From Bimastos eiseni (Eukaryota > Annelida > Clitellata > Crassiclitellata > Lumbricidae): a stretch of 64,000 nucleotides of DNA. The position numbers and the translations under genes are program-made. The stretch is taken from positions 43,430,991 through 43,494,990 of the forward strand of contig OY365811.1 of NCBI GenBank assembly GCA_959347315.1, written 5' to 3'. Position 1 is the first letter of the stretch. Each line of letters starts with the position of its first letter. This document shows positions 23,991-39,872 of this stretch, piece by piece. The notes under the pieces are model-generated. The model had not been told where the DNA came from. It was given only the letters and a program-made list of their open reading frames with translations, and searched no databases.

Positions 23991-24324
23991 AGATGCTGCA
24001 GCAGAGACGAGAGTTCAGTTGCTGATAAACCAAGGTACAATACAATCTATTCAATCGCTCATTTGCTTATTCGTCCATTTATTCTTATTTAAATTGTTTT
24101 TCTGTCTTTTGTCTTCTTTAAGATCTATTTAATTCTTAATTCAATTGTGTGATTATTCATTGAATTGTTTAGACATTATTTTCTTGATTTGGTTGTTAAT
24201 AATATCTTAAGATATAAAGATTAGCAAAGGCAAACAGTTAGCGAATTCAACCGAAGTAGCTACGATTGCATCCGCGGGTTCTAAAATAAGCTTCCAGAAA
24301 GCTTCCCTCCGGGAAGTTCTGGCT

Positions 24325-24405
24325 GAGGGAGAGAGAAAGAGAGAGAGAGAGCGAGAGTGAGAGAGAGAAAGAGAGAGACAGAGAGACATATAAAGAAAGA
24401 AAGAA

Positions 24406-24436
<31 letters not shown>

Positions 24437-24507
24437 GAGAAGGAGAGAGGGAAAGAAAGAGAGAGAGAGTGAAAGAAAGAGAGAGAGAGTGAGAGGAGAG
24501 AGAGATT
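24325..24507. repeat. (GA)n / (GAAA)n microsatellite
   Basis: About 180 bases of GA dinucleotides with GAAAGAAA interruptions. The minus-strand Ser/Leu frame is an artefact. Confidence 0.92.
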
Positions 24508-24509
24508 GT

Positions 24510-25745
24510 CACAGAATGGAAAACCATTGAATGGCTATTTCAAGACTTTAGATGAAGGGAACATATTTCTTTAAGGTCTGAAAGGCTACTCCATAATGAA
24601 ATCGAGACAATTGTTGTTGTTGTAGTTGTGAATTTGACAAATTGTCTTAGACACAAGTGATACAAAGTGTTCTGTTGATAGGTCTTGACTGTAATTGCTA
24701 TATTTCTGGATGCTGCCAGTTTCCCAATCTGCGCCTGCTGGCATGCTTAAAATTGAGATGGAGCCAGAGCGTCTATTTCTGTGGCATCCCAGACGAGCTC
24801 CATGCTCTATAGAATTAGGGTGAGGCCATCGGGTCTCTAGCCATTAGTTCTAGATAGACCTCGTGGCTCTGTTGTAGACCGACTGTAGAGCATATGTACA
24901 CGTGGATGGCTCCAGTAGCTCATAAAACGAAGGACGGAATGTCTCAATACTCGGTCAGTACGAGGGCCGCAATGGAGTCCAACCATCGTCAGCTCCATCT
25001 CAAGTGATCACCAGGTGGCCGTCATGTGCCACCCTCAGGCGGAGGACGACCGAAATTAATAAATTGTAATAGAAGAAGAGTTTTAAGAGGTTCGTAGAGT
25101 TCTCACAGCAGTAAACCACGGTTTGTTGCTGGGAGGGTATACGAGCCAGTGAGAGGGTAGGAGCCAGTCGTCTGGAGGGGACAGAGACCGCTCCTTGAAG
25201 GCAGTCTCCAATCTCCTGTATAAGTGGCCCTTCCCATCTCCCTTCCCAAGTGGATTATTTATGGATGAAGCGGTTGCATTCTCGGTGAAAATGTCAATTT
25301 CAAAGCACTGATATTGTAGCATCGAGTCTAAATGAGTACCATTGATGAACTGCATATTTTCGAGAATGGAGGATTGGAGAGGATTGGACTATAGAGGAGG
25401 AGAAGTAACGAGAGGAGGGAGGAGAGGAAGCGCAACTGAGGACACCCGACCTATGTCGAGCTCATAAGATCCGAAGAGACGTTTGAAGCCAGTGATCAAG
25501 GTAAGATTGAAATCTAAGCAAACGTATTCACTTAGATGGGAATTCCTGTCTATTCAGATGAATGAATGAACGAATAAAGGCATGAATGAATTGTTATGAG
25601 GCCGACGTCATAATTAGTTTCTGCCATCACATAATTCAAGGGATGAGTCAACTTGCTTCTGCTGGTCTCTTGCTTAAATAGACTGAATCCCAACAGTTTT
25701 CCTTGCAAAATCTAAATCTATTACCATCGATGGGGATATCTTAGC
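24510..25745. other. No recognisable gene
   Basis: Unique-looking DNA with short open frames only. Nothing in it resembles a known domain. Confidence 0.45.
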
Positions 25746-27084
25746 CAATGATGGGCACTTTCAACCACAGTTGTTATTAACTAGTAGTTATAACCATTAT
25801 AGAAGTAGTTGCCTAGTAGTTATAACTAGTTTTTAAGACGTAGTTAAAAAATAGCTACAACTACTTTTATTAAGTAGTTTTAAGTTAACTACAATATCTC
25901 ACATTAACTACATTTTTTCCTAATTGTTATTTCCGTTTTACAGAAATTTGTTATTTCACGACAGACATGGAAGTTGCTCATAATAATCTCATGAATAAAT
26001 TCGTTACGTAATTGTTTCATTAAAACTTGCCCATACTATTGTGAGGAAGTGGGTTCCTCTCAGAACTACTGAGAGAGTCTAAGGCATTATGCATGTTTAG
26101 CGGCATACGTGGCGATTGTTGAGCGATAAGATAAAAGTAGAGCGATCTTAGAGGGGTTGGGGCTTTGTGATCCATAATGAGAAAAGCAGCCAGTACGCGG
26201 CTGGATGACCACGAGTATTCGGTTGGGTTACAAGTGGGTCTGAGAGAGGTGACTGTCGAGTCAAAAATGAGAGGAGGAAAGACAGAGACAAAGACAGAGA
26301 CAGACAGAGACACAACGGTAAGAGAGTGGGCATTCCGTTGCTGGCCAGATCGACCGTGCAGTTGTCGTCTCAGATCTGAGCAGCGATTGGTTACATACGA
26401 GAGCGGACGAGGAATTTAAGAAGTAAGGTTGATGCACAGAGCAAAAGGTGAGATATAAAGTGATATTTTATAGAGCATAGGGAGCCAATATTATAAAATG
26501 TCCACTTTGTTTGATATGAGGCAACTGATAGCTTACAAAGTTATTTAAGTGGCCGGGATGGTTTCTGGCGCTCTAACTAAAAGCAGTTAGAATTCTCTCT
26601 GGCATTAATAGGTGTGTGTTTATCACTAAAAGAGTAGATAGACCTATATAAAATACTATCCAATAGTTTGCATTGTACTGTATTTAGGCCTAGACATTTT
26701 TGTAGTTGTAACAAGTTGGTATATGTTACTGCTAAAACTGTGCCCTGATCAGGATGCTTTAATTGTAGCATGTGCTAGTAGCTCTTGTCCTTTTCAGTTT
26801 ACAATTAGATATGTCATTGTGCTTCTAATCATTTTTTTACTTACGTAGAATATCAGCAATGAATACCGGCAATAAATTTGCATACTGCTTGGTGACTATC
26901 AATGTACCATTTCATAGCATTAGCAAAGTAGTTGCAAAAGTTGTTAAATACCTAAGTGGTAGTTCCAAAAGTAGTTATAACTACTTGTCATCTAAAGTAG
27001 TTTAATAGTAGTTATAAGTACGTATTTTGAAAGTAGTTAGAAAGTAGTTTTAACTACTGGTCAAGTAGTTGGTGCCCATCACTG
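25746..27084. mobile_element. Non-autonomous hAT-type element with GTAGTTATAACTAC subterminal repeats
   Basis: The left end CAATGATGGGCAC and the minus-strand right end CAGTGATGGGCAC are inverted repeats. The 8-bp flanks ATCTTAGC (25738-25745) and ATCTTAAC (27085-27092) match at seven of eight, which fits hAT. Next to both ends lie many copies of TAGTAGTT / AACTACTT and palindromes such as TAGTTATAACTA, arranged like the subterminal transposase-binding motifs known in hAT elements. The 1.34-kb interior has no transposase frame. Confidence 0.85.
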
Positions 27085-27092
27085 ATCTTAAC

Positions 27093-27477
27093 GACCCACA
27101 CATTGGGGTTGGTGGGGGTAGTATCAGTTGCTTTTGAAGATAAAGTTCACTGGAGCCTTGATTTTGTCAATTCACTCTTGAAATGGCAATACGACGTTTA
27201 AGAAGAGACCATTTGCAGCAGACACTACGAGCTATAAGAGTCCACCTAATCAGTCGATCAGGAGGTAAAAGGACGATCAGGAGGACGAGGCAGAGGGTGT
27301 CTGTGTGGCTGGTTCTCTTCAATTATTGTGCGCAATGGAGAGAAGAGTTCGAATGATTGACAGAAAGTTCAATATCGAATGAACGACCAAGAGGCAATGT
27401 TTGTTAACATTTAATCATTGAAATTCATTTCAATTAATTTATTTTATTTATTTATTTATATATTTTGTTGTTTTCGA
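27093..27477. other. No recognisable gene
   Basis: Short spacer between two transposon-like elements. Nothing identifiable. Confidence 0.5.
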
Positions 27478-27481
27478 TTAA

Positions 27482-27544
27482 CCCTTTAACGAGCAGCGTG
27501 TACTAAAATGTATGGGATAACATATGCAGCTGGTCGTTAAAGGG
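27482..27544. mobile_element. 63-bp palindromic element flanked by TTAA (piggyBac-like MITE?)
   Basis: The left arm CCCTTTAACGAGCAGC and the minus-strand right arm CCCTTTAACGACCAGC match at 15 of 16 positions. TTAA lies immediately outside both ends (27478-27481 and 27545-27548). TTAA duplication with CCC-starting ends is typical of piggyBac elements. The element is extremely short, so a simple hairpin is the alternative. Confidence 0.55.
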
Positions 27545-27721
27545 TTAATTAGATAACTTTAAAATGTTTTATTTATAGACAACTTTGCAGAACTTAGATG
27601 ACTTTCCAGGATCAAAACCATCTCGATGATTAAGAGACAGCTGACCTGTTGCTAGGTAACGGGAAGCTGACAGAGCCCCAGAGCCTTTATATCTCCTCTT
27701 TCTTCAATTCCTCCTTCCCTC

Positions 27722-27775
27722 ATTCCTCTCCTCCTCCTCCTCCTCCTCCTCCTCTTCCTCCTCCTTCTCTTCCCT
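27722..27775. repeat. (TCC)n microsatellite
   Basis: TCC triplets with TTC interruptions. The minus-strand frame is arginine-rich because of the repeat. Confidence 0.88.
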
Positions 27776-28079
27776 GTTTCTCCCTGAGGCTGTGAAATGC
27801 TAGACCACAGTGATTCGAAAGAGGAAACTGTGGCCTGAGGGTCGATCAGGTGGAATCTATCATATTTGGAAATCGGAATTATGCTGCAAGGAAAGAGGAG
27901 ATGGAAGAGGGAAGTGGACAACAGATTGACCCGGGTTTGGATGTCATGTGGAGGAGCCAGGGGCAGCAGCAGCAGCAGTTAGGATGAATGGACGGAGCAG
28001 GAGAAATTAGATTCCAATCGACGATCAAATGCATTGTCTTACAGCTGTTGGTCGATTGAAAGAATTGAGAGACAGAGTA

Positions 28080-28311
28080 CAGAGAAACAGACGGAGGGAT
28101 AGACAGACACAGACAGACACTGATTAAGAGAGAGACACTTGAATACACAGGCATACAAGAACACAAGATGTGCAGAGAGAGACACACAGACAGAGAGAGG
28201 CAGAGAGACAGAGAGAGTTCGGAATAGAAACAAGCAAATAGGCACAGATGGAAATAAATGAACAGATCAAGAGACGGCAGACAGATACAGAATGAGACTG
28301 ACGAAAATACA

Positions 28312-28345
<34 letters not shown>

Positions 28346-28415
28346 CAGAGAGAGACATAGACAGAGACAGAGACAAACAGAGAAAGAGAGACAGACAGAG
28401 ACAGAGAGACACATT
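28080..28415. repeat. (ACAG)n / (GA)n compound microsatellite
   Basis: Extended ACAGACAG and GAGAGA tracts. Several overlapping frames on both strands are repeat artefacts. Confidence 0.9.
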
Positions 28416-30118
28416 GAGAAATGATGAAAGAGGAATTGATAGATACACTGATAGAAAGAGATGAAGAGAGTGGTGGGTAAGGTAGGTGAGACTGGAGACT
28501 CCGTGGGAGAGAGAGAGAGAGATAGTTTCGCCTGGAGCAGTGACTGCATTTCAATAATTTCTAATAAATAGTCAATTGGTCGGTCGGTCAATCTATTCAA
28601 CCCTCTTCAAACTCTTCATCCTCATCATCGTCATCATCGTCGTCGTCGTCTTCTTCTTTGCTTCCTCCTTCTCTCAATGAAGTATTATCTTCAACCGTTG
28701 TGACAGTTCGTATTCCTCGTCGTCTTCGACAGACAGATTTCACAGCGGGACATTTCCCTTCAGGTGAGTCTCCTCCTCGCACCTGTTCGAGAAGAGCTTC
28801 AAAGGCCGTCGTTTCTACGATGCATCGTTTGAAATGCTGGTGGTTGCAGAGGCAGAGGATGGAAGGATGGAGAGGATGGATAGCTACAAAGCACGCTATC
28901 TCCCTCTCAACTCAGGCAGTTTATGTCAACTGAAACCACTTCATTGCCTTCTCCCTGTCTCTATCTCGGTCTCGGTCTCTCTGTCTCTCTCTGTTTGTCT
29001 CTCTCGTCTCTATGACAGCAAGACACAGCGCTCGTGAATAAGCTGGGGTCCTACTCTTTGCCTTTGAATTGCACGAAAACGATTTAACTGTAGCTTCATC
29101 GAACATAGATGGTAAGTGATTACGAGTTGATTGTAAAAGTGGGTGAACTACATAGACAGAGTTAGGTCCAGCAGTGACTGATGGATGATTGGATTCAATG
29201 AATGGAAGGAAACGACGTACAGGCAGGGACTGTGTGGTAATTAGAAGGTGTGTGTATTCAGTTATATCCTTGTATAAATGTCGATGTGATTGTCCCAAGG
29301 GCTTTCCATGTTTACCCACGAGAACAGATGGATGCATTGACAACAAGGAGTGGTTTACCCTCGTTGGCAGTATGGGGATCTTCGTGGGGGAAGAGGAGGA
29401 GTTGGAAGAGCAGGAAGAAGAGGAGGAAGAGTAAAAGGAGCGTAGGTTGGAAGAAGAGGAAGAAGAGGAAGAGGAGATGAAAGAGGAGCAAGTGAAGGAG
29501 GAGGATGGAGAAGTATAGACGGATAAGTGTGGAGAGGTTGGACTGTCCGCTGGGAACCATGCTTCAGAGACGCGGCCATCTCCGTTCGTTAATATTTGCT
29601 CTAAATACTCGAAATGTTCCATGTGATCCTTAATTGTTAGCGCTTAGGTCGCTCCGGCGCCTATGACGTAGGCTAGTGCACGTATGACTGGAGGCCCAGC
29701 TGTTCGATGCAACCGCTGAATACATCGGCTAGATGGACGAAGAGTCTGTCTGTGAAGACCTTTACAAATATTTCTAGCTATTTGTGTCTTTCACATATTC
29801 TATCGTTTCCACTATTTCTGGCCAATCTGCGCTGATCTGTTTTTTTTCTTTTAAGTCATCGAAACACTCTCTGTATTTCCCAATGTTCAATCAATCGTGT
29901 CTTTCTAATGCAAGTATTCCAGGCTGTTCTGCCTCTCCATATATTCCTTGTATTGCTTTCTTTTCAGGCATTCCAGATAATCCTACTTCTCCAGCTACTC
30001 CGATCATAGCTCAACCTCCTACGGCGCTTATACAGGAATCGACATCAGTGGCGGTCTATATCCATCCATTCATTGATCCAATCCAACTGAGTAACCAGAC
30101 AGACGATCTCTTCCTCTG
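28416..30118. other. No recognisable gene; GAAGAG-rich stretch at 29385-29515
   Basis: Spacer upstream of the GPCR. An AGGAAGAGG-rich purine tract lies at 29385-29515 and a short (ATC/GTC)n run at 28618-28655. No upstream exon joined to the GPCR could be identified. No TATA box or other promoter element can be assigned with confidence. Confidence 0.4.
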
Positions 30119-31231
30119 ATGATGATGATGTGGCCAGGCAATGCAACCGACCAGCCTCCTCTTGCCAACCAATCAACTTCACCCATCATCGATCTTCAAG
30201 ACCAGCAATGTATCAATCTCCTCAAATTCCTCATCAACTCTTTGTGCGCAGGCGCGCTCTGCATCATTGGTTTCCTTGGCAACGTGCTGTCCTACCTGGT
30301 CCTGGGGAGGGACCAGGAGATGCTCCCTGTGGCCCGGCTGCTCCTCCGCTCCCTCGCAGTGGCAGACAACACCCTCCTCCTTCTCTGGTTCGTCCACTTT
30401 TCCGTCAATGATCTATTCGTCTATATAGGCTTCGAGAAGGCCATTAACTCTGCCACGTGGCTCTACTTTCGTCTGACCACCTACCCCGTTCTCTACATGG
30501 GTCAGACCGCCACCATCTGGCTCACAGTCCTCATAGCGGCCACGCGATATTTAATAGTCTGCCACCCAACCAGAGGCACCCTTTACTGCTCCCTGGAAGC
30601 CACAAGGAAAGGAGTGGCCGCTGTGGTCCTCTTTTCCATCGCTTACAACGTCCCAAGGTTCTTTGACGTCACAGTCCTTGCAAAGACAGTTGGAAACGAG
30701 ACTTCGACCTTCTACCTGGACCACACTAACCTTGGTAGCAATTCTCTTTACAACTTCATATACATGGATGCAATGTACTACGTCTTCGGCTTCATCCTTC
30801 CCCTCCTCCTTCTCTCCATCTTTAACATCCACCTCATCATCGCCTATCGCAACTTCCGCCGGAAACGAACGGCTCTGCGCATGCGCGCTAGTCCAGACGA
30901 CAGTGACGAGCAGAACGTGACGTTGATAATGATCGTCGTCATCCTCGTCTTCATGGTCTGCAATGCACCTGCCAAGAGCGTTCAGATTTTCCTGACATAT
31001 CGTGAGCAGAGCTGCATGACGGGAGAGTTCTTCGCTCGAGAAATCAGCACCGTTCTGGAACTCCTTAATTCATCGGTCAACTTCATCATCTACTGCGTTG
31101 GTCTGAAACGCTTCCAGAACCACCTGCCCTGCGTAAGCGTCAGAACCTCAAGGACCATAGAAATGGAGAAGTACCAGCTGACAGGATCTACCACTTCCGG
31201 AAAGATGGACGAAGTGTCGGCGTCTGTTTGA
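30119..31231 (+). CDS. FMRFamide-receptor-like rhodopsin-family GPCR, single exon
   Basis: A 370-residue seven-transmembrane receptor in one uninterrupted exon, predicted to sit in the plasma membrane and signal through G proteins on binding a neuropeptide. TM1 is about 40-63 (GN at 54-55), TM2 72-95 (Asp83), TM3 126-147, TM4 163-183, TM5 215-243 (Pro228), TM6 266-292 (CNAP at 281-284), and TM7 305-328 with NSSVNFIIYC at 317-326. The NSSVNF form of the NPxxY motif, QTATIWLTVLIAATRY at TM3, and AYNVPRFFDV after TM4 are hallmarks of the FMRFamide-receptor group. N-glycosylation sites: N8, N17 and N193. Odd points: the DRY motif reads TRY, and no Cys is visible at the usual TM3/loop-2 disulfide positions. 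The start is the first of four tandem ATG codons after an in-frame stop; any of them could be used. The ligand cannot be told from sequence. Confidence 0.9.
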   Translation: MMMMWPGNATDQPPLANQSTSPIIDLQDQQCINLLKFLINSLCAGALCIIGFLGNVLSYLVLGRDQEMLPVARLLLRSLAVADNTLLLLWFVHFSVNDLFVYIGFEKAINSATWLYFRLTTYPVLYMGQTATIWLTVLIAATRYLIVCHPTRGTLYCSLEATRKGVAAVVLFSIAYNVPRFFDVTVLAKTVGNETSTFYLDHTNLGSNSLYNFIYMDAMYYVFGFILPLLLLSIFNIHLIIAYRNFRRKRTALRMRASPDDSDEQNVTLIMIVVILVFMVCNAPAKSVQIFLTYREQSCMTGEFFAREISTVLELLNSSVNFIIYCVGLKRFQNHLPCVSVRTSRTIEMEKYQLTGSTTSGKMDEVSASV

Positions 31232-34058
31232 CGCCGACACGATGACACGCAGCGAAGGCGTCACAAGACATGGCCTTGACTATGAACGAAGTCATCGTTG
31301 ATCGCTTGAACAAGAGTCGCGACAATTGTGAATGCTGCCTCCGGAGGATGATTAAACAAGAGAAAGAGACAGAGAGACAGAGAGACAGACAGACAGATAG
31401 ACAAGCAGACACGGAGGCGAACATAGTGAGGGAAAACAAACAGACAGGTGAAATCGAGATGCAGCAGCAGTCACTTATCATCAAGAGCATTCAGACAAGA
31501 GCGCAATCAGCGGATGGACAACGTCATCTTGTCGACTTTCTCCTTCTCTTCCTCCTCATTTTCCACCCCATCCCTCCTCCTCCTCATCGTTATCGCTGTG
31601 TAATTGTTGTCTATAGGCTCCACATAAATGACCGTCTGCACAGATCGTTACGTTACGCATTGTTTCCATTTCTGTGTGAAATTCCCTTATGCCTCAGTTC
31701 TTCAAACGACTCTGGCACCAGACACAGGAATGATTATCGAACAGGTGGAATTCCATTCCTAGAACAGAATTCCCAACCAACTCCTTAATCAACTTCACCA
31801 TCACCAACATCTTCATCGTCTTCTTCTTCGTCATCATTAACGTCATAATTATAATTGCTGATTGCTAAGAACATTGTTTTCTGTCTCTTAAATCGAAGCG
31901 CAATTATTGTTCTAATTAAGCTCTTTAGTTGATGACAATGATCGCCTCCTACCATTGTCTAAATATCGTTGCTAATGGCTTTAGTCATCGCTTATAACAA
32001 CAACCACAACAATTAAATCAACGTATATTGTTATCTTGGTCGTCATTGTCTTTGCTAAAAATACCACAAATCAGAGACAATGAGCCAGTCAGTCATTGTC
32101 TCTTTTTACATTTTTATCATCTCTCGGTCGGCTTCTTCTGATTAGGCTCCACGTTCCTGCGGGTGCTTCTCGCCGGCGGATCTTTACTAGTCACTTGAAT
32201 GTTTTTTGGCCAACTGATAAATTGCCAACTCTTTGATATTAGCTGCCTTTCTTCCAACCAATTAGACCTACAGCTAAAGCGTTTTGATAGCGAGGCCAGA
32301 GAAGAGATGATTCTCGATGCCGATGGTTTATGCAACAGTAAACCCAAAACGCAACGACTAAAATTAATTGAAAATGGCTTACTGTATATTAAGATTTGTA
32401 ATGGAATAATCATGGTGAATAATCAAATGTCTACATGCAATGCTTTATAGCAATTCAGTTTCAAAATGTATATCAGTAAAAATAACCGTTCTAGCACCTT
32501 ATTAGTGAGATATTTGACTGTGAAATATTGTGCTTACAATATGTTTGCAGTTTCTAGGCGGCATAAATGAACTGTTTTACCGTCTGTCTGTTTTTTGCTA
32601 AAGCTCGGCTAATATTAACAGATGCTCAGTGACGCGTTCACCGGAGTTGAACTTTCGTTGAAAACTGGCCATGTAGATTCTATGTTAGAGAGGCAACATC
32701 GTCGTTTCTCACCTTCGTCTCAATTGAATTTTTTAAAATTATAGGCTATATTTATTAGACCCTCTGTATATTGAACCCTTTCGAAATAGAGATAGAGTTC
32801 TGATATTTAAAACTAATCAATTGACAATGTAAGGACAAAATTCAGTAAACAGGAGGTATACTGGACGTTCTCGACCGTAACTTTTCCGATTTTTCTCATT
32901 CCTCGATTTATTTGTCATGCTTCACATATTTATTAACAACTATATTTCATAAATGGCTCTCATATAGACGTTACCACTGGAAAACATTTTCCCGCTAGTG
33001 TTAAATATGCGCCTCCGGATTTATAAACTTCAGCAGTGTTTGTTTATTTTAATGCTTTCACTTGAATAACTCGCAGCTGGCGTCTAACGCAGAAGATGGA
33101 ATATTAATGCACTAGCTTATTGATTATCTCTCACTATCATTTGATAGGTGGCGCTAGCTGTTATTACGCTACAGTTACAGTATCGATTTATTGGTTCCCG
33201 CTGACATTGAGAACTGTGCATCTGATAACTTTAGACAAATTTAATGCATCGTATGATTGAAAACACAAATAACGAACGAATAACTTATGCGATTAGTCGT
33301 CCAATGAATCGGTCAATTACTTCATTTTCTGTATAAATTTAAAAAGTTCTTCCAGTTGAAATCAACGCGCTGATTGGACAGCACTCGTCTGGTTTATTTA
33401 TCCTAATGGCTTCGTCTCAATCGTCTGTTTACGTGGTGCGATATCAACGTCTACTTATAAATAAGTGATTTGCATGGATTCGCAAAATCTTTCACTGCCT
33501 GGTGTAGTAAATTCAGATGCATAAATCTGATGCTGTGGTTGTGGACATCGTGTCAAAGCCATAGGGGTAATCTAGACTCTCAGCGGAGACTGACGGCATC
33601 ATGCTATGGAGGCAGCAGGAGTGGTAGAGCATGTACGATAACAAAGAGAGATAGGGTCTTTTCAGTTTATCTCTGCAGGCAGTCAGGAACATACGAAATG
33701 CTGACGACCTCATTACTTCATAGCCGCGGAATACGATGACTGACATCCAGTCCTCACCTCGCCGTCTCACATCCCACCGACAGCGTATACTTACGGTCAG
33801 CGTATACTCATCGGAGCTGATCAGTTAGCTGGAGGTGCAGTGGGAGCAAGATTCTGGAAACAAATTACGAGCAAACAATCCTCTGGTCTTTTATTAACTT
33901 ACAACGCGCATGAAGGTTTTGGGCGGAAAGCATTGATAAAATGGTCGTTGCCCACAGCAACGTCATCTGCATCATCATCTTTATCAGCATCAGCAGCAGC
34001 TTCAAATAACGACATCCAGAGCCAATGAACTGAAGTCCATGAGATCCTCTCTCATCCA
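31232..34058. other. No recognisable gene
   Basis: About 2.8 kb downstream of the GPCR, presumably including its 3' UTR. A canonical AATAAA is not evident close to the stop. Short ACAGACAG run at 31365-31410. The remaining open frames are short. Confidence 0.45.
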
Positions 34059-34059
34059 A

Positions 34060-34490
<431 letters not shown>

Positions 34491-34887
34491 CATCAGTTAT
34501 ACACTCGCAACTATAAAAATGGTTAAATAATCGAAGATACATACAATCATACATCTGGAAGATGAAAGTCGATGTGACGATGATTAGTAAAATAATTAAC
34601 TCTTTGTTAATACCAGAAAATAGTCGTAATAATAAAAATATTCCTTTATTAAATAAAAATTGACAGACCGCAGTTTGATTACAAATATAGTAAGAACACA
34701 TTATCACAAGTTATTAACGCTTTAACTGTAGCGCAGTCAATCATGTTCTACATCTAACTTAACCAATGCTACCGCCTAGCGAATATAAGGATAGTCAACC
34801 TTAATGGAATCTATTTCGGTTCGTATTTCAATCTTCTCCACACTCCCATCTCTTCCACTCGGCACCTCTTCCCTCTGCCAATCCCTT

Positions 34888-34976
34888 CCTCCTCCTTCCT
34901 CCTCCTTCCTCCTCCTTCCTCCTCCTTCCTCCTCCTTCCTCCTCCTTCCTCCTCCTTCCTCCTCCTTCCTCCTCCT
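34888..34976. repeat. 9-bp repeat (CTCCTTCCT)n
   Basis: Ten tandem units of a 9-base pyrimidine repeat. Multiple-of-three frames stay open on both strands but are artefacts. Confidence 0.92.
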
Positions 34977-35129
34977 CGTCCATCTTATACACCTTATGGC
35001 GAATGTCACACATTAATTCCCAAGATGGAGTGTGTACATAACGTGTGTGTGCATGCATGACTATGTGTACGTTTGAGTCTGTGTATCTGTGTGTGTGCCT
35101 CTGTCTCTGTCTCTGTCTCTGTGCTTTTG

Positions 35130-35744
35130 CATGGGCGCCCGCACGATTTCTTGTAAGCGAGGTCAGCCAAAACAACGTTCTATTTATATGCATATAATAT
35201 ACACTGATATATGCACATAAAAAATTATATATATATATATTTTTATATATATATATATATATATATTAGTGCCTTTCTCTGGGCTTGCATCTGTTCCCTA
35301 AATCGAGTCATTTGAGAACGTTCCTCTTTGTTGGGGCTGAATTGGTAACGCTTTTGAGTAGCTACATTGAAAGGTCGCTATATAAATATTTGAATGAATA
35401 TGTATATATAATATCATATATATATGTATATAGTTTTATATACGTTATTAAAAGTAAAAAATACTCTGTACATATAACTTTTACATTAGACTTTTACATT
35501 AGTCTTAATACTACGAGAGAAACAATTCCAACGATAAGATGAACTTAAAATTAATCAGCATCTGGGTGAGTCAATGACGATCTCGAAAGTCATAACCACC
35601 CCATAACAAAATGCAACCCTGGCGCTGCCCTTTATTGCCCGGTCGAGTGCTGCCGGTTACCATAACGCAGTAAAAAAGGAAGTCAGTGAGTTTTCCAGAG
35701 GGGGTCACGCGACCACCCTTGACCTATGCTGCGGGGCGCCCATG
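35130..35744. mobile_element. hAT-type non-autonomous element, perfect 8-bp target duplication
   Basis: The left end CATGGGCGCCCGCA and the right end GGGGCGCCCATG are inverted repeats. TGCTTTTG lies immediately outside both ends (35122-35129 and 35745-35752), an exact 8-bp duplication. The 615-bp interior holds TATATA tracts and a retroposon-like tail (GGTCGCTATATAAATATTTG near 35371). No transposase. Confidence 0.9.
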
Positions 35745-35752
35745 TGCTTTTG

Positions 35753-36460
35753 TTTCCCTCTGTGTATATAACATTGTCATCATTATCATCAATCATAATC
35801 TTCATCTTTATCGTCATCATCGTAATATCTTCTTCATCTTCATCTCTATTGTTACCTGACGTCATCTTCTGGTCCTAATACCGTTACTCCATTCCTACAA
35901 TTCCCATGTGATTTAGAACTTCTATTACTTATTCCAAGATCCGTTTTCTAAACCTTGTGATTACAGACTAAATAATTAATCATAGACGATGTTAATTAAC
36001 GTCGTCTGTTCTGTTCATCAGAATTAGATTCAGGATACACAACTCACAAAAAGAGAGCGAGAGAGAGAGAGACAGACAGACAGAGAAACAGAAACAGAAA
36101 AAGAGAGAGACAGAGAGAGACAGGGAGAGACAGAGACAGACAGAGACAGGCAGAAACAGACAGACAGACAGAGCGAGAGAGACAGACAGATATAGAAAGA
36201 GTGTGTGACAGAGCAATCAGCAAATTATAGAAACGTCCGGATATTTAAGATCGCATGAGTTCTATTGTCACACGGCTTCTAACAATCATTTTCAAGCATG
36301 AAGTTTATCAGTGAGACAGACAGACAGACAGACAAACATACACAGAGATAAACAGACTGACAGAGAGAAGTAGACAGACAGACAGACAGAGACAGATGAA
36401 GCTACACGAGATGTTCAAACGAGAATGACTGATGAGGCTCATCATTTTCGCGCATGCGCA
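35753..36460. other. No gene; GA/ACAG microsatellites at 36050-36190 and 36310-36400
   Basis: Spacer downstream of minus-strand gene A. It contains (GA)n and (ACAG)n tracts and presumably that gene's 3' UTR. No clear polyadenylation signal was found. Confidence 0.6.

Positions 36461-39872
<3,412 letters not shown>

Noticed and set aside
30130..30920. Overlapping frames on both strands within the GPCR
   Set aside because: They are shadows of the GC-rich GPCR coding sequence; only the 370-codon frame has family motifs.
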